64,000 nucleotides of DNA from Enterobacter sp. RIT418 (GCF_003057745.1 NZ_QBJD02000002.1:186001-250000), one strand, 5' to 3'; shown: positions 26,767-42,736, counted from the first letter of the stretch. Notes: a model not told the origin generated them from the sequence alone. Numbers and translations: made by a program.

Positions 26767-28284
26767 TTATTTCACCGGACGCATCGCCGGGAACAGGATC
26801 ACGTCGCGGATGGTGTGGCTATTGGTAAACAGCATCACCATGCGGTCGATACCAATGCCCAGGCCAGCCGTTGGCGGCAGGCCGTGCTCCAGCGCGGTCA
26901 CGTAGTCTTCGTCGAAGAACATTGCTTCGTCGTCGCCTGCGGCCTTCGCGTTAACCTGATCCTGGAAGCGCTGCGCCTGATCTTCCGCATCGTTCAGCTC
27001 GCTAAAGCCGTTGCCGATTTCACGGCCGCCGATGAAGAACTCGAAGCGGTCGGTGATTTCCGGGTTCTCGTCATTACGACGCGCCAGCGGAGACACTTCA
27101 GCCGGGTATTCGGTGATGAAGGTCGGCTGAATCAGGTGCGCTTCGGCCACTTCTTCGAAGATCTCGGTCACGATACGGCCCAGACCCCAGCTCTTCTCAA
27201 CCTTGATACCGATGCTTTCCGCAATGGCTTTCGCAGAGTCGAAGTTGTCCAGCTCGGCCATGTCGGTTTCCGGACGGTATTTCTTGATCGCTTCGCGCAT
27301 GGTCAGTTTTTCAAACGGCTTGCCGAAGTCGAAGACCTCTTCACCGTAAGGTACTTCTGTGGTGCCCAGAATGTCCTGCGCCAGGGTGCGGAACAGGGAT
27401 TCGGTCAGCTCGATCAGATCTTTGTAATCCGCGTAAGCCATATAGAGTTCCATCATGGTGAACTCTGGGTTGTGGCGAACGGAGATACCTTCGTTACGGA
27501 AGTTACGGTTGATTTCAAACACGCGATCGAAACCACCGACCACCAGACGCTTCAGGTACAGTTCCGGCGCGATGCGCAGGTACATGTCGAGGTCCAGGGC
27601 GTTGTGATGGGTGATGAACGGACGCGCGGACGCGCCGCCAGGGATCACCTGCATCATTGGGGTTTCCACTTCCATAAAGTCGCGGTTCACCATGAACTGG
27701 CGGATGCCGGCCATGATCTGGGAGCGAATTTTGAAGGTCTTGCGGGATTCATCGTTAGAGATGAGGTCCAGGTAACGCTGACGGTAGCGCGCTTCCTGAT
27801 CCTGCAGGCCGTGGAATTTATCCGGCAGCGGGCGCAGGGCTTTGGTCAGCAGGCGCAGCTCGGTACAGTGGATAGACAGCTCGCCGGTTTTGGTTTTGAA
27901 CAGCTTACCTTTCGCGCCGAGGATATCGCCCAGATCCCACTTCTTGAACTGCTCGTTATAGATGCCTTCCGGCAGGTCGTCACGGGAGACGTACAGCTGA
28001 ATGCGGCCGCCAACGTCCTGCAGGGTCACGAAAGACGCTTTACCCATAATACGACGGGTCATCATGCGGCCCGCAACGGCCACTTCGACGTTCAGCGCTT
28101 CCAGCTCTTCGTTCTCTTTAGCGTCGAAGTCTGCGTGCAGTTGGTCTGAGGTGTGGTCACGACGAAAATCGTTCGGGAACGGCACGCCCTGCTCGCGCAG
28201 CGCGGCCAGCTTCTCGCGGCGGGTTTTCAGTTCGTTGTTAAGATCGACTACCGCGTCAGCGCCCTGTGCTTGTTGTTCAGACAT
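26767..28284 (-). CDS. lysS: Lysyl-tRNA synthetase LysS (class II)
   Basis: LysS charges tRNA-Lys with lysine. The 505-residue protein has the N-terminal OB-fold anticodon-binding domain (about 60-150) and the class II catalytic core: motif 2 region [20 protein letters not shown] near 260 and motif 3 [15 protein letters not shown] near 475. Length matches E. coli LysS. It is the last gene of the xerD-dsbC-recJ-prfB-lysS run and starts 9 bp after prfB, so it is translationally linked to it. Confidence 0.97.
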   Translation of the reverse strand: MSEQQAQGADAVVDLNNELKTRREKLAALREQGVPFPNDFRRDHTSDQLHADFDAKENEELEALNVEVAVAGRMMTRRIMGKASFVTLQDVGGRIQLYVSRDDLPEGIYNEQFKKWDLGDILGAKGKLFKTKTGELSIHCTELRLLTKALRPLPDKFHGLQDQEARYRQRYLDLISNDESRKTFKIRSQIMAGIRQFMVNRDFMEVETPMMQVIPGGASARPFITHHNALDLDMYLRIAPELYLKRLVVGGFDRVFEINRNFRNEGISVRHNPEFTMMELYMAYADYKDLIELTESLFRTLAQDILGTTEVPYGEEVFDFGKPFEKLTMREAIKKYRPETDMAELDNFDSAKAIAESIGIKVEKSWGLGRIVTEIFEEVAEAHLIQPTFITEYPAEVSPLARRNDENPEITDRFEFFIGGREIGNGFSELNDAEDQAQRFQDQVNAKAAGDDEAMFFDEDYVTALEHGLPPTAGLGIGIDRMVMLFTNSHTIRDVILFPAMRPVK

Positions 28285-28293
28285 GTTGGTTCC

Positions 28294-29392
28294 TCATAAC
28301 CCTGCTTTCAAACTTGCTTCGATAAATTGGTCCAGGCTGCCGTCCAGCACCGCCTGCGTGTTACGGGTTTCTACACCGGTACGCAGGTCTTTAATGCGGG
28401 AGTCATCGAGGACGTAAGAACGGATCTGGCTGCCCCAGCCGATGTCTGACTTGTTGTCTTCCATCGCCTGCTTCTCAGCATTTTTCTTCTGCATCTCCAG
28501 CTCATAAAGCTTCGCTTTCATCTGCTTCATGGCCTGGTCTTTGTTCTTATGCTGTGAACGGTCGTTCTGGCACTGCGTCACCAGCCCGGTCGGAATGTGG
28601 GTGATACGCACCGCAGATTCCGTACGGTTAACGTGCTGACCGCCCGCGCCGGATGCGCGATAGACGTCGATACGCAGGTCCGCCGGGTTGATGTCGATGT
28701 CGATATCTTCGTCAACTTCCGGGTAAACGAACGCGGAGCTAAACGACGTATGGCGGCGGCCGCCGGAGTCGAACGGGCTCTTACGCACCAGGCGGTGAAC
28801 GCCAGTTTCGGTACGCAGCCAGCCGTAGGCGTAGTCGCCAATAATTTTGATGGTCACGGATTTCAGGCCCGCGACTTCACCTTCAGACTCTTCGATAATC
28901 TCGGTTTTGAAACCGCGCGCTTCGGCCCAGCGCAGGTACATACGCGTCAGCATGCTGGCCCAGTCCTGCGCTTCGGTACCGCCAGAACCTGCCTGAATAT
29001 CGAGATAGCAGTCAGCGCTATCGTATTCGCCGGAGAACATGCGACGAAACTCCAGCTGCGCCAGCTTCTCTTCCAGACCATCGAGTTCCGCTACGGCTTC
29101 GTTAAAGGTTTCTTCGTCGTCAGCTTCAACAGCCAGCTCCAGCAGGCCGGACACATCTTCCAGCCCCTGGGACATTTGGTCCAGCGTATCTACGATGGCT
29201 TCGAGAGAGGAACGCTCTTTGCCCAGCGCCTGTGCGCGCTCGGGTTCATTCCAGACGTCCGGCTGTTCCAGCTCGGCGTTTACTTCTTCCAGACGCTCTT
29301 TCTTGGCATCGTAGTCAAAGATACCCCCTAAGAACGTCGGAGCGCTCCGTGAGGTCCTGAATGCGGTTTTTTACCGGATTAATTTCAAACAT
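28294..29392 (-). CDS. prfB: Peptide chain release factor RF2 (programmed +1 frameshift)
   Basis: RF2 releases peptides at UGA and UAA codons. The gene starts at ATG 29392, reads 25 codons ([20 protein letters not shown] then LRGYL), meets an in-frame TGA, and continues in the +1 frame from GAC at 29316 for 340 codons, giving 365 residues as in E. coli. The SPF anticodon-like tripeptide lies in [10 protein letters not shown] and the catalytic GGQ in SGAGGQHVN. Residue 246 is Ala (YRASGAGGQ), the active form, not the Thr of E. coli K-12. Confidence 0.97.
29314..29327 (-). other. prfB programmed +1 frameshift site
   Basis: On the minus strand the sequence AGGGGGTATCTTTGAC contains the internal Shine-Dalgarno AGGGGG, then the slippery CTT codon, then the in-frame stop TGA followed by C. 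This is the canonical RF2 autoregulatory site: low RF2 favours a shift past the TGA. Confidence 0.97.
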
Positions 29393-29482
29393 GGTCTGTT
29401 TTCTTTTATGAGCTTGTAAAAATGCGGTGATAAGAGCGGGATTGTACCGAATCCACGCTCTTTTTTATAGAGATTACTGACG

Positions 29483-31216
29483 CTAAATTGGCCAGATATT
29501 GTCGATGATGAGCTGAAGAGAGCGGTTGCCGCGAAACTCATTAATATCGAGCTTATAGGCAAGCTCAACTTCACGCACGCCGTTGTCCGGCCAGATGGCG
29601 GTGTCGACGTTAAATGCAATGCCGTCCAAAAGCGGGCCGCCGCCAACCGGTTCAACCATCACCTTCAAATGGCGTTCGCCCACGATGCGCTGCTGCAGCA
29701 AACGGAAACGCCCGTCAAACAGCGGCTCGGGGAACATTTGCCCCCACGGGCCGGCATCGCGCAGCATCTGCGCCACCTCCATGGTCATTTCGGCCGCGGA
29801 CAGCGGGCCGTCGGAGACCACTTCGCCCTGCAAAAGCGCCGGGTCAATCCAGTCGGTGACCAGCTCGCCGAAGAGGCGTTGAAACTCGTCAAACTTTGCC
29901 TCTTCCAGCGACAGCCCCGCCGCCATGGCGTGGCCGCCGAACTTGATCATCAGATCGGGATAAAGCGTATCCAGACGCTCCAGCGCGTCGCGCATGTGCA
30001 GCCCCTGAATGGAACGGCCAGAGCCTTTCAGCGTGCCGTCTCCCGCTGGCGCAAAGGCAATGACCGGACGGTGGAAACGCTCTTTGATGCGGGAAGCCAG
30101 AATGCCCACGACGCCCTGATGCCATTCCGGGTGATACATCGCCAGACCGCCGGGCAGCGTATCCGCGCTGCGCTCCAGCTTTTCGCAGAGGGTCAGCGCT
30201 TCGGCCTGCATCCCCTGTTCAATCTCTTTACGCGTCTGGTTAAGCGCGTCCAGCTCGTTGGCCAGCACGCGCGCCTCGCCGATGTTATCGCACAGCAGCA
30301 GCGCGACGCCCACGGACATATCGTCCAGCCTTCCGGCCGCGTTCAGGCGTGGGCCAAGCGCAAAGCCGAGATCGCTTGCCGCCAGCTTCTGCGGATCGCG
30401 ATTGGAAATCTCCAGCAGCGCCTTAATGCCCGGCCGGCATTTGCCCGCGCGGATGCGGCTCAGGCCCTGCCAGGTCAAAATACGGTTGTTGGTATCCAGC
30501 GGCACGACGTCCGCTACGGTACCGAGCGCGACGAGATCCAGATACTCCGCGAGGTTGGGTACGGCGATGCCGCGAGACTCGAACCAGCCCTTATCGCGCA
30601 GCAGCGTGCGCAAGGCCAGCATCAGATAAAACGCCACGCCAACGCCCGCCAGCGATTTCGACGGGAAATCGCAGTCGCGCAGGTTGGGGTTAATGATGGC
30701 TTCAGCCTCCGGCAGCGTATCGCCGGGGAGGTGGTGATCGGTAACCAGCACCGGTATCCCCAGCTCATGCGCGCGCTGGACGCCCGCGTGAGAAGAGATC
30801 CCGTTATCCACGGTCATGATCATCTGCGCGCCGCGCGCGTGCGCCTGATCGACCACTTCCGGGCTAAGACCATAGCCGTCTTCAAAGCGGTTTGGCACAA
30901 GGTAGGCGACGCTGTCGCAGCCCAGCGCGCGCAGGCTGAGCACGCTCAGCGCGGTGCTGGTGGCGCCGTCGGCATCAAAATCACCGACAACGACAATGCG
31001 CGTCCCGTCGAGAAACGCGTTGTAGAGCATCTCGGTGGCTTTTTCGATGCCGCTCAGCTTCTGCCAGGGCAGCATCCCCTTCACGCTTCGCTCAAGATCG
31101 TCAGCGTTTTTTACGCCGCGGCTGGCATAGAGCCGCTTGAGCAGCGGCGGGAGCTCCGCGGGTAAATCAGCATCATCAACCGCCTCGCGGCGGCGCAATT
31201 TTATCGGTGCTTTCAC
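29483..31216 (-). CDS. recJ: Single-stranded-DNA-specific exonuclease RecJ
   Basis: RecJ is a 5'-3' single-strand exonuclease in RecF-pathway recombination, mismatch repair and base-excision repair. The 577-residue product has the DHH phosphoesterase motifs: VVVGDFDADGATSTALSVL near residue 75, MTVDNGISSH near 135 and the signature LVTDHHLPGD near 158. The DHHA1 motif FGGHAMAAG lies near 420. It starts at a GTG (31216) as in E. coli, 5 bp after the dsbC stop, showing tight coupling. Confidence 0.97.
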   Translation of the reverse strand: MKAPIKLRRREAVDDADLPAELPPLLKRLYASRGVKNADDLERSVKGMLPWQKLSGIEKATEMLYNAFLDGTRIVVVGDFDADGATSTALSVLSLRALGCDSVAYLVPNRFEDGYGLSPEVVDQAHARGAQMIMTVDNGISSHAGVQRAHELGIPVLVTDHHLPGDTLPEAEAIINPNLRDCDFPSKSLAGVGVAFYLMLALRTLLRDKGWFESRGIAVPNLAEYLDLVALGTVADVVPLDTNNRILTWQGLSRIRAGKCRPGIKALLEISNRDPQKLAASDLGFALGPRLNAAGRLDDMSVGVALLLCDNIGEARVLANELDALNQTRKEIEQGMQAEALTLCEKLERSADTLPGGLAMYHPEWHQGVVGILASRIKERFHRPVIAFAPAGDGTLKGSGRSIQGLHMRDALERLDTLYPDLMIKFGGHAMAAGLSLEEAKFDEFQRLFGELVTDWIDPALLQGEVVSDGPLSAAEMTMEVAQMLRDAGPWGQMFPEPLFDGRFRLLQQRIVGERHLKVMVEPVGGGPLLDGIAFNVDTAIWPDNGVREVELAYKLDINEFRGNRSLQLIIDNIWPI

Positions 31217-31221
31217 GCTGA

Positions 31222-31935
31222 TTATTTACCACCAAGCTGTTTCTGGTGCGCGTCGAGGAACTCTTTCATCTCTTTCGGACCCTGATATCCCGGCACCACG
31301 GAGCCGTTGCTCAGCACGATCGCTGGCGTACCGTTCACGCCAAACTGCACGCCCAGCGCGTAGTGGTTGGCAATGTCGATATCACAGGAGGCTGGCTTCA
31401 CGCCTTTGCCGTTCATGGCATCGTCGAACGCCTTGTTGCGATCTTTCGCACACCAGATTGCCTTCATGTCCTGCTCTGGCTGGCTGTTAACGCCCGCGCG
31501 CGGGAAGGCCAGGTAGCGCACGGTAATGCCCAGCGCGTTATAGTCTTTCATCTCTTCGTGCAGCTTGTGGCAGTAGCCGCAGGTGATGTCGGTGAACACG
31601 GTAATCACGTGTTTTTCCTGCGGCGCTTTATAAACAATCATCTCTTTTTCGAGCGCGTTCAGGTTTTTCATCAGCAGCTGGTTCGTCACGTTGACCGGCT
31701 GCGCACCGCTGACGTCGTACATTGGGCCCTGAATAATATGCTTACCGTCTTCGGTCACGTACAGCACGCCGCTGTTGGTTAACACGGTTTTCATCCCGGC
31801 AACCGGCGCAGGCTGAATATCGCTGCTGGTGACGCCCAGCTTGGTCAAAGACTGTTTAATCGCGGCATCGTCAGCATGGGCAAAGCCGGTAAATGAAGCT
31901 GCCAGCAGGGTGAACAGCGCTAAAGACTTTTTCAT
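31222..31935 (-). CDS. dsbC: Thiol:disulfide interchange protein DsbC
   Basis: DsbC is the periplasmic disulfide isomerase, kept reduced by DsbD. The 237-residue precursor has a signal peptide of about 21 residues (MKKSLALFTLLAASFTGF, cleavage after AHA), an N-terminal dimerisation domain and a C-terminal thioredoxin fold with the active site TCGYCHKLHEEM. The ATG at 31935 gives the proper signal peptide; the frame is open to 32058 but overlaps xerD. It lies between xerD and recJ as in E. coli. Confidence 0.97.
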   Translation of the reverse strand: MKKSLALFTLLAASFTGFAHADDAAIKQSLTKLGVTSSDIQPAPVAGMKTVLTNSGVLYVTEDGKHIIQGPMYDVSGAQPVNVTNQLLMKNLNALEKEMIVYKAPQEKHVITVFTDITCGYCHKLHEEMKDYNALGITVRYLAFPRAGVNSQPEQDMKAIWCAKDRNKAFDDAMNGKGVKPASCDIDIANHYALGVQFGVNGTPAIVLSNGSVVPGYQGPKEMKEFLDAHQKQLGGK

Positions 31936-31963
31936 AGTTAATCCTGTTACGATTCGTCGGCAC

Positions 31964-32860
31964 TCACGCGCGCGGGTGGTGCTGTTGATGTAGCTGCCGC
32001 AGGCGTTCAGTCGCGACATGGGTGTAAATTTGCGTAGTTGAGAGATCGCTGTGGCCAAGCAGCATCTGCACGACGCGCAGGTCAGCGCCGTGGTTTAGCA
32101 GATGCGTCGCAAAAGCGTGACGCAAAACGTGCGGCGAAAGCTTCTCGCTGTCGATACCCGCCAGCGTGGCATAATGCTTGATGCGATGCCAGAACGTTTG
32201 CCGCGTCATCTGCTGCGCGCGCTGGCTCGGGAACAGGACGTCAATAGAAACCCCGTTCAGCAGCCAGGGGCGACCGTGCTCAAGGTACGTTTCGAGCCAG
32301 TACACCGCCTCTTCGCCCAGCGGCACCAGCCGCTCTTTATTGCCTTTGCCGATAACGCGAACCACGCCCTGACGCAGGCTAACGTCGCTCATCGTCAGCC
32401 CCACCAGCTCAGATACGCGTAAGCCGGTCGCATACAATACCTCAAGCATGGCTTTATCGCGTAACTCCAGCGGCAGGTCAACCGCCGGCGATTGTAATAA
32501 TCTCTCAACTTGTGCTTCGCTCAGATCTTTCGGCAAACGCTGCGGGAGCTTTGGCGAGGCCAGCAGCGCGCTCGGATCGTCCGCGCGGATCTTCTCGCGA
32601 TAGAGATGCTGGAACAGGCGACGCATTGCGCTCAAAAGCCGCGCGGAGCTGGTTGCTTTATAGCCCCCCTCCATGCGCTCGCCAAGCAGCGCCTGAAGAT
32701 CCTCGCTTTGCGCGGTCTCAAGGCTAAGCCCTTTATGGGCCAGCCACTCTACCAGCATGGTGAGATCCCGTCGATAAGCGCTGAGCGTGTTCGCGGCCAG
32801 GTTCTTCTCCAGCCAAAGCGCGTCGAGAAACTGTTCGATGAGCGCGAGATCCTTTTCCAC
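31964..32860 (-). CDS. xerD: Site-specific tyrosine recombinase XerD
   Basis: XerD, with XerC, resolves chromosome dimers at dif under control of FtsK. The 298-residue product has the SAM-like N-terminal DNA-binding domain and the catalytic C-terminal domain. The active-site residues are visible: Arg in TGLRVSELVG, Lys in VIGKGNKERL, His/Arg in SPHVLRHAFATHLL, His in LLGHSDLSTT and the nucleophile Tyr in QIYTHV. Length matches E. coli. It is the first gene of the xerD-lysS operon. Confidence 0.97.
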   Translation of the reverse strand: MEKDLALIEQFLDALWLEKNLAANTLSAYRRDLTMLVEWLAHKGLSLETAQSEDLQALLGERMEGGYKATSSARLLSAMRRLFQHLYREKIRADDPSALLASPKLPQRLPKDLSEAQVERLLQSPAVDLPLELRDKAMLEVLYATGLRVSELVGLTMSDVSLRQGVVRVIGKGNKERLVPLGEEAVYWLETYLEHGRPWLLNGVSIDVLFPSQRAQQMTRQTFWHRIKHYATLAGIDSEKLSPHVLRHAFATHLLNHGADLRVVQMLLGHSDLSTTQIYTHVATERLRQLHQQHHPRA

Positions 32861-32961
32861 ATCAGCCCCTTTGATTCTGCAATCCGCCCATTATGCCTGA
32901 TTGCCAACGGTTTCTGGTACACTACGGGCATAGTCTACGCAAGAATTGAGATTGTTACGCG

Positions 32962-33483
32962 ATGAATATTGGTCTGTTCTATGGCTCCAGCACCTGCTAC
33001 ACCGAAATGGCGGCGGAAAAAATTCGCGACATTATCGGCCCGGAACTGGTGACGCTGCATAACCTGAAAGATGACGCCCCCACGCTGATGGAGCAGTACG
33101 ATGTGCTGATCCTTGGGATCCCGACGTGGGATTTCGGCGAAATACAGGAAGACTGGGAGGCTATCTGGGACCAGCTTGATGCGCTCAATCTTGAGGGCAA
33201 AATCATTGCGATGTACGGCATGGGTGACCAGCTAGGCTACGGCGAATGGTTCCTCGACGCGCTCGGCATGCTGCATGACAAGCTGGCACCGAAAGGCGCG
33301 TCATTTATCGGCTACTGGCCAACCGAAGGCTATGAGTTCACCAGCAAAAAACCTATCATCGCTGACGGCCAGCTGTTCGTGGGGCTCGCGCTGGACGAAA
33401 CCAATCAGTACGACCTCAGCGACGAGCGCCTGCAAACCTGGTGCGAACAAATTTTGGGTGAAATGGCGGAAAAATTCAGCTAA
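32962..33483 (+). CDS. fldB: Flavodoxin FldB
   Basis: FldB is a low-potential FMN electron carrier induced by SoxRS in E. coli. The 173-residue protein has the flavodoxin phosphate-binding loop [14 protein letters not shown] near residues 7-20 and the FMN-flanking [15 protein letters not shown] near 56. The variant loop with Cys-Tyr distinguishes FldB from FldA. It is divergent from xerD and tail-to-tail with ygfX. Confidence 0.95.
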   Translation: MNIGLFYGSSTCYTEMAAEKIRDIIGPELVTLHNLKDDAPTLMEQYDVLILGIPTWDFGEIQEDWEAIWDQLDALNLEGKIIAMYGMGDQLGYGEWFLDALGMLHDKLAPKGASFIGYWPTEGYEFTSKKPIIADGQLFVGLALDETNQYDLSDERLQTWCEQILGEMAEKFS

Positions 33484-33490
33484 CGCAAGC

Positions 33491-34163
<673 letters not shown>

Positions 34164-34442
34164 TTACGTTTGGCACAGTCGGATTCCCGTTCGCTATTCG
34201 TTATTTCTCTTCGGGAACAGTAGCTAGTGTAACGTGTTTTTGAACGTTTCTTTACTGGAATATTGCTAACCTCGAGCAGGCTTCCAGAATAATCCTCATA
34301 AAGACAGTGGATTACACTTTTTTGCGTCGCGCTACGCATAACCGGTTCATGGCACGAATGGCCTGCTGAAAGCGCTTGCAATGGCTACAGTCTCTTTTAC
34401 CATTAGGCATTATCGAAGCGTTAAGCAATTCAGGACATCATT

Positions 34443-35423
34443 ATGGCTTTTACTCCATTTTCTCCTCGCCAGCCCGCCGCCTCCGCGCGTCTGCCGCTGA
34501 CGCTTATTACTCTTGAAGACTGGGCGCTGGCGACCGCAACCGGCGCCGATGCTGAAAAATACCTGCAGGGCCAGGTGACGGCCGACGTCAGCCAGATGAC
34601 CGAGCACCAGCACCTGCTGGCTGCCCACTGCGATCCGAAGGGCAAAATGTGGAGCAACCTGCGCCTGTTCCGCGATCGGGACGGCTTTGCCTTTATTGAA
34701 CGCCGCAGCCTGCGCAATGCCCAGCTCGTCGAGTTGAAAAAATACGCGGTCTTCTCCAAAGTCACTATCGCACCGAACGACGAACGGGTTCTGCTAGGCG
34801 TGGCGGGCTTCCAGGCGCGCGCAGCGCTGAAAAACCTCTTTGCCGAACTGCCGCATGCGGATAAACAGCTGGTCGGCGAAGGTGAAACATCCATTCTGTG
34901 GTTTGAACACCCGGCGGAACGTTTCCTGCTGGTAACGGACGAAGCCACCGCAGAGCGCGTTACCGACGCATTGCGCGGTGAAGCGCAGCTCAATAACAGC
35001 CAGCAGTGGCTGGCGCTGGACATCGAAGCAGGTCTGCCGGTGATTGACGCCGCAAACAGCCAGCAGTTTATTCCCCAGGCGACCAACCTCCAGGCGCTGG
35101 GCGGCATTAGCTTTAAGAAAGGCTGCTATACCGGTCAGGAAATGGTGGCTCGCGCGAAATTCCGTGGAGCGAACAAGCGCGCGCTGTGGACGCTGGCTGG
35201 CCACGCCAGCCGGGTACCGGAAGCGGGGGAAGATCTAGAGCTGAAGATGGGCGAAAACTGGCGCCGTACCGGCACCGTGCTGGCTGCCGTTCAGCTCGAT
35301 GATGGCCGCCTGCTGGTGCAGGTCGTCATGAATAACGATATGGAACCGGACAGCGTGTTCCGCGTGCGCGATGATGCGAAAACGCTGGGCATTGAGCCGC
35401 TGCCGTATTCACTGGAAGAGTGA
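34443..35423 (+). CDS. ygfZ: Folate-binding protein YgfZ (iron-sulfur/tRNA modification factor)
   Basis: YgfZ is a tetrahydrofolate-dependent protein needed for full activity of several Fe-S enzymes such as MiaB. The 326-residue protein has the GcvT-like folate-binding fold and the diagnostic motif [12 protein letters not shown] near residues 226-237, whose cysteine is essential. Length matches E. coli YgfZ. Its intergenic region with sdhE (34149-34442) contains no other gene I can support. Confidence 0.96.
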   Translation: MAFTPFSPRQPAASARLPLTLITLEDWALATATGADAEKYLQGQVTADVSQMTEHQHLLAAHCDPKGKMWSNLRLFRDRDGFAFIERRSLRNAQLVELKKYAVFSKVTIAPNDERVLLGVAGFQARAALKNLFAELPHADKQLVGEGETSILWFEHPAERFLLVTDEATAERVTDALRGEAQLNNSQQWLALDIEAGLPVIDAANSQQFIPQATNLQALGGISFKKGCYTGQEMVARAKFRGANKRALWTLAGHASRVPEAGEDLELKMGENWRRTGTVLAAVQLDDGRLLVQVVMNNDMEPDSVFRVRDDAKTLGIEPLPYSLEE

Positions 35424-35454
35424 TGCTGTATCGCCCGGTGGCGAGGTAAATGCA

Positions 35455-35484
35455 AAACGGTAACCGAAAGGTTACCGTTTTTTA
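35455..35484 (+). terminator. Rho-independent terminator of ygfZ
   Basis: AAAACGGTAACC and GGTTACCGTTTT are perfect 12-bp arms around a GAAA tetraloop, followed by more Ts. A near copy of the same arms occurs between fau and serA at 50429-50454. Confidence 0.9.
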
Positions 35485-35490
35485 TGTTTG

Positions 35491-35528
35491 CTCTCTCTCC
35501 CTGTGGGAGAGGGCCGGGGTGAGGGCAC
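35491..35528. repeat. Dispersed palindromic repeat (CCCTCTCCC family), copy 2
   Basis: CTCTCTCCCTGTGGGAGAGG is followed by GCCGGGGTGAGGGCA, the full-length form of this family, between convergent ygfZ and trhA. Confidence 0.8.
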
Positions 35529-35546
35529 CAAGCCGCAGCGGATAAA

Positions 35547-36245
<699 letters not shown>

Positions 36246-36369
36246 CTATGCTAACTGAGAATGATTCCAGTGAACACCTGTTAGCTAAAATAAAATTCAA
36301 TGCGATACTTTCAATTTATAATCAATCAGTTACACATTCATTTCAGCTCACATCTGTTTCAGGTTATTG

Positions 36370-36681
36370 TTAAAGACATTTAAAATCAATCACATAAAAC
36401 CGGTCCTGATTCGGATAGATTTCTCTGATTACGCTTTTCAGCGTCTCAAGCGTCATGTTCTCCTGCTCCGCGTGTTTTTCCGTCAGCGTTTCCAGGGTCA
36501 CGGTCGATGTTCCCAGGACTTCGACAGTGCAAAAGTATTCGTCATCCTCGTAGCGCCCGACGCGCAGCACGTCGCCCCGCCTGAAGTGGGACTCGCTTTC
36601 ATCGCGGATAGTAATGGTTTTACGCCCGGCCAGAATGTCGTCCTGAAAGCGCTGAAAAAAAGTGATGTCGTTTGGCTGCAT
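36370..36681 (-). CDS. yqfB: YqfB, N4-acetylcytidine amidohydrolase (ASCH domain)
   Basis: YqfB hydrolyses N4-acetylcytidine to cytidine and acetate. The 103-residue protein is a single ASCH domain. The conserved catalytic elements [20 protein letters not shown] (Lys/Thr) near residues 5-24 and the Glu of VEVLGTS near 53 are visible. Length and sequence match E. coli YqfB. It is divergent from the RpiR regulator. Confidence 0.92.
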   Translation of the reverse strand: MQPNDITFFQRFQDDILAGRKTITIRDESESHFRRGDVLRVGRYEDDEYFCTVEVLGTSTVTLETLTEKHAEQENMTLETLKSVIREIYPNQDRFYVIDFKCL

Positions 36682-36731
36682 GGTATTATTCCCTGAATGA
36701 AATCCGATGAGTGAGTTTAGCCATAGTGAGC

Positions 36732-37463
36732 ATGTTCTCCCATTCCGCCGTTGCCAGCCTCAATAATCTGGAGATGATGGTCTACAACTTTGTCATCAAA
36801 AACCGCGACAAGGTGATGTATATGACCATCCGCGAACTGGCGGATGCGGCTGGCGTCTCAACGACCACTATCCTGCGCTTTTGCCGCAAGCTCAACTGTG
36901 AGGGCTATTCGGAATTCCGCGTGCGCTTTAAGCTCTTTCTGGAGCAGAATGAGCCTCAGCAGGCGAATTTTGGCGCCAGCGAAATTATCAGCTTCTTTAA
37001 AAGCGTCAACAATGAAGAGTTCGATAGTTTATTAGATCGCGCAGTTGATATTATTATGTCCTCCGAGCGTATTATATTTGTCGGCGCAGGCACGTCTGGC
37101 TCTTTGGCAAAATATGGCGCACGCTTCTTCTCCAATATTGGGAAATTCAGCAACCATATCGACGATCCTTATTTTCCGGTCACCAACGACATGGCCAAAA
37201 ACGCGCTGGCGATTGTGCTTTCCGTGTCCGGAGAAACCGAAGAGATCCTGCGCTTTGCCAGCCAGTTCAGCCTGCACAACTGCAAGGTGCTGTCGATTAC
37301 CAGCCACGAACACTCGCGGCTGGCGAAGCTGGCGGACTTTAACCTCTCCTGGCATGTTCCCCAAACGCGTATCGGCGGCGTTTACGACATTACCACCCAA
37401 ATTCCCGTGATCTATATTCTGGAATCTCTTGGCCGCAAGCTGGCGAAGAAATTAACGGAATAA
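36732..37463 (+). CDS. MurR/RpiR family transcriptional regulator
   Basis: The product of about 243 residues has an N-terminal RpiR helix-turn-helix ([19 protein letters not shown] near residues 32-50) and a C-terminal SIS sugar-phosphate-binding domain ([20 protein letters not shown] near 110, [11 protein letters not shown] near 160). RpiR proteins sense phosphosugars. It sits directly upstream of bglA, so control of beta-glucoside use is the simplest hypothesis. I chose the ATG at 36732; an in-frame GTG at 36711 is possible. This gene is not between yqfB and bglA in E. coli K-12. Confidence 0.87.
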   Translation: MFSHSAVASLNNLEMMVYNFVIKNRDKVMYMTIRELADAAGVSTTTILRFCRKLNCEGYSEFRVRFKLFLEQNEPQQANFGASEIISFFKSVNNEEFDSLLDRAVDIIMSSERIIFVGAGTSGSLAKYGARFFSNIGKFSNHIDDPYFPVTNDMAKNALAIVLSVSGETEEILRFASQFSLHNCKVLSITSHEHSRLAKLADFNLSWHVPQTRIGGVYDITTQIPVIYILESLGRKLAKKLTE

Positions 37464-37480
37464 AACACCCTGTTTTTTGG

Positions 37481-37496
37481 ATGTGACAAATCACAT
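37481..37496. promoter_or_regulatory. Perfect palindrome upstream of bglA
   Basis: ATGTGA-CAAA-TCACAT is a perfect inverted repeat with 6-bp arms in the 115-bp rpiR-bglA gap. The half-sites look like CRP half-sites but the 4-bp spacer is two short of a CRP site. It may be the operator of the adjacent RpiR protein. Confidence 0.45.
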
Positions 37497-37527
37497 TATG
37501 CGCAAATTGTTATATCGTGACATTTAA

Positions 37528-39012
<1,485 letters not shown>

Positions 39013-39020
39013 TACGATTT

Positions 39021-39048
39021 AACCCCTCTCCCCTTTGGGGAGAGGGGT
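39021..39048. terminator. Long bidirectional hairpin between bglA and ygfF (repeat family copy 3)
   Basis: AACCCCTCTCCCC and GGGGAGAGGGGTT are perfect 13-bp arms around TTT, positioned exactly between two convergent genes. The core belongs to the CCCTCTCCC repeat family; the flanking AA/TT suggest it works as a terminator. Confidence 0.75.
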
Positions 39049-39792
39049 TTACTTCCCGCCCGCCAGCTCAATAAAACTCCCCGTCACGTACGACGCCTTT
39101 TCGCTCAGCAGCCAGACAATCGCCTGCGCCACCTCTTCCGGCTGGCCGCCGCGCTGCATCGGCAGCAATGATTTCACGCGATCCACCCGGCCAGGCTCTC
39201 CGCCCGACGCATGAATATCGGTATAGATCAGCCCCGGACGCACGCAGTTCACGCGTATTCCCTGCGCGGCCACCTCCAGCGCGAGCCCGGTGGTGAGTGA
39301 ATCCACCGCGCCTTTCGAGGCCGCGTAATCCACGTATTCTCCCGGCGCGCCCAGGCGCGACGCGGCGGACGAGACGTTCACGATCGCCCCGCCCTTGCCG
39401 CCGTGCTTGTGCGACATGCGCTTGACCGCTTCGCGGCAGCAGAGGAAATAGCCCGTTACGTTGGTGGCGAGCACGCGGTTGATGCGCTCGGCCGACAGGT
39501 TCTCGATGGTGGATTGCTCAAACAAAATACCCGCATTATTGACCAGCGCGGCAAGCGGCTCGCCTTCGCGGTCGATGCTGTCGAACATCGCCAGCACCTG
39601 CGCTTCATCGCTGATGTCGGCGCGCACGGCAAAGGCTTTGCCGCCCGCCTCGACAATCTGATTGACCACTTCCGTCGCGGCCTTAATATTGTGGTGAAAG
39701 TTCACCGCCACGGTGTAGCCCTCGCATGCCAGCTGCAGCGCGGTGGCTTTACCAATTCCGCGGCTGGCGCCGGTAACCAGTGCAATTGCCAT
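39049..39792 (-). CDS. ygfF: YgfF, short-chain dehydrogenase/reductase
   Basis: The 247-residue protein is a classical SDR with the cofactor motif TGASRGIGKATALQL at residues 7-21, NNAGILFE near 90 and the catalytic YAASKGAVD near 158. The acidic or basic residue pattern after the second strand (NFHHN) suggests NADP(H). It matches E. coli YgfF, a predicted NAD(P)-binding oxidoreductase sometimes described as a glucose dehydrogenase; the substrate is uncertain. It lies downstream of gcvP as in E. coli. Confidence 0.92.
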   Translation of the reverse strand: MAIALVTGASRGIGKATALQLACEGYTVAVNFHHNIKAATEVVNQIVEAGGKAFAVRADISDEAQVLAMFDSIDREGEPLAALVNNAGILFEQSTIENLSAERINRVLATNVTGYFLCCREAVKRMSHKHGGKGGAIVNVSSAASRLGAPGEYVDYAASKGAVDSLTTGLALEVAAQGIRVNCVRPGLIYTDIHASGGEPGRVDRVKSLLPMQRGGQPEEVAQAIVWLLSEKASYVTGSFIELAGGK

Positions 39793-39812
39793 TGTCTTCT
39801 CCCAATAAAAAA

Positions 39813-39844
39813 GCCGGGTGGCGGCTTCGCCTTACCCGGCCTAC
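39813..39844. repeat. REP-like palindrome between ygfF and gcvP
   Basis: GCCGGGTGGCGGCTTCGCCT is followed by TACCCGGCCTAC, an enterobacterial REP-type unit. Preceded by an A-run, it can form a terminator hairpin for gcvP on the minus strand. Confidence 0.75.
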
Positions 39845-39862
39845 GTTACTACAGCAAAAAAA

Positions 39863-42736
<2,874 letters not shown>

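Noticed and set aside
26815..28149. 444-codon open frame antisense to lysS
   Set aside because: It is the mirror frame of a highly conserved GC-rich gene with biased codons; no start signals or homologous features are visible.
37481..37496. CRP site upstream of bglA
   Set aside because: The two TGTGA/TCACA half-sites are 4 bp apart instead of 6, so it was kept only as an unassigned palindrome.
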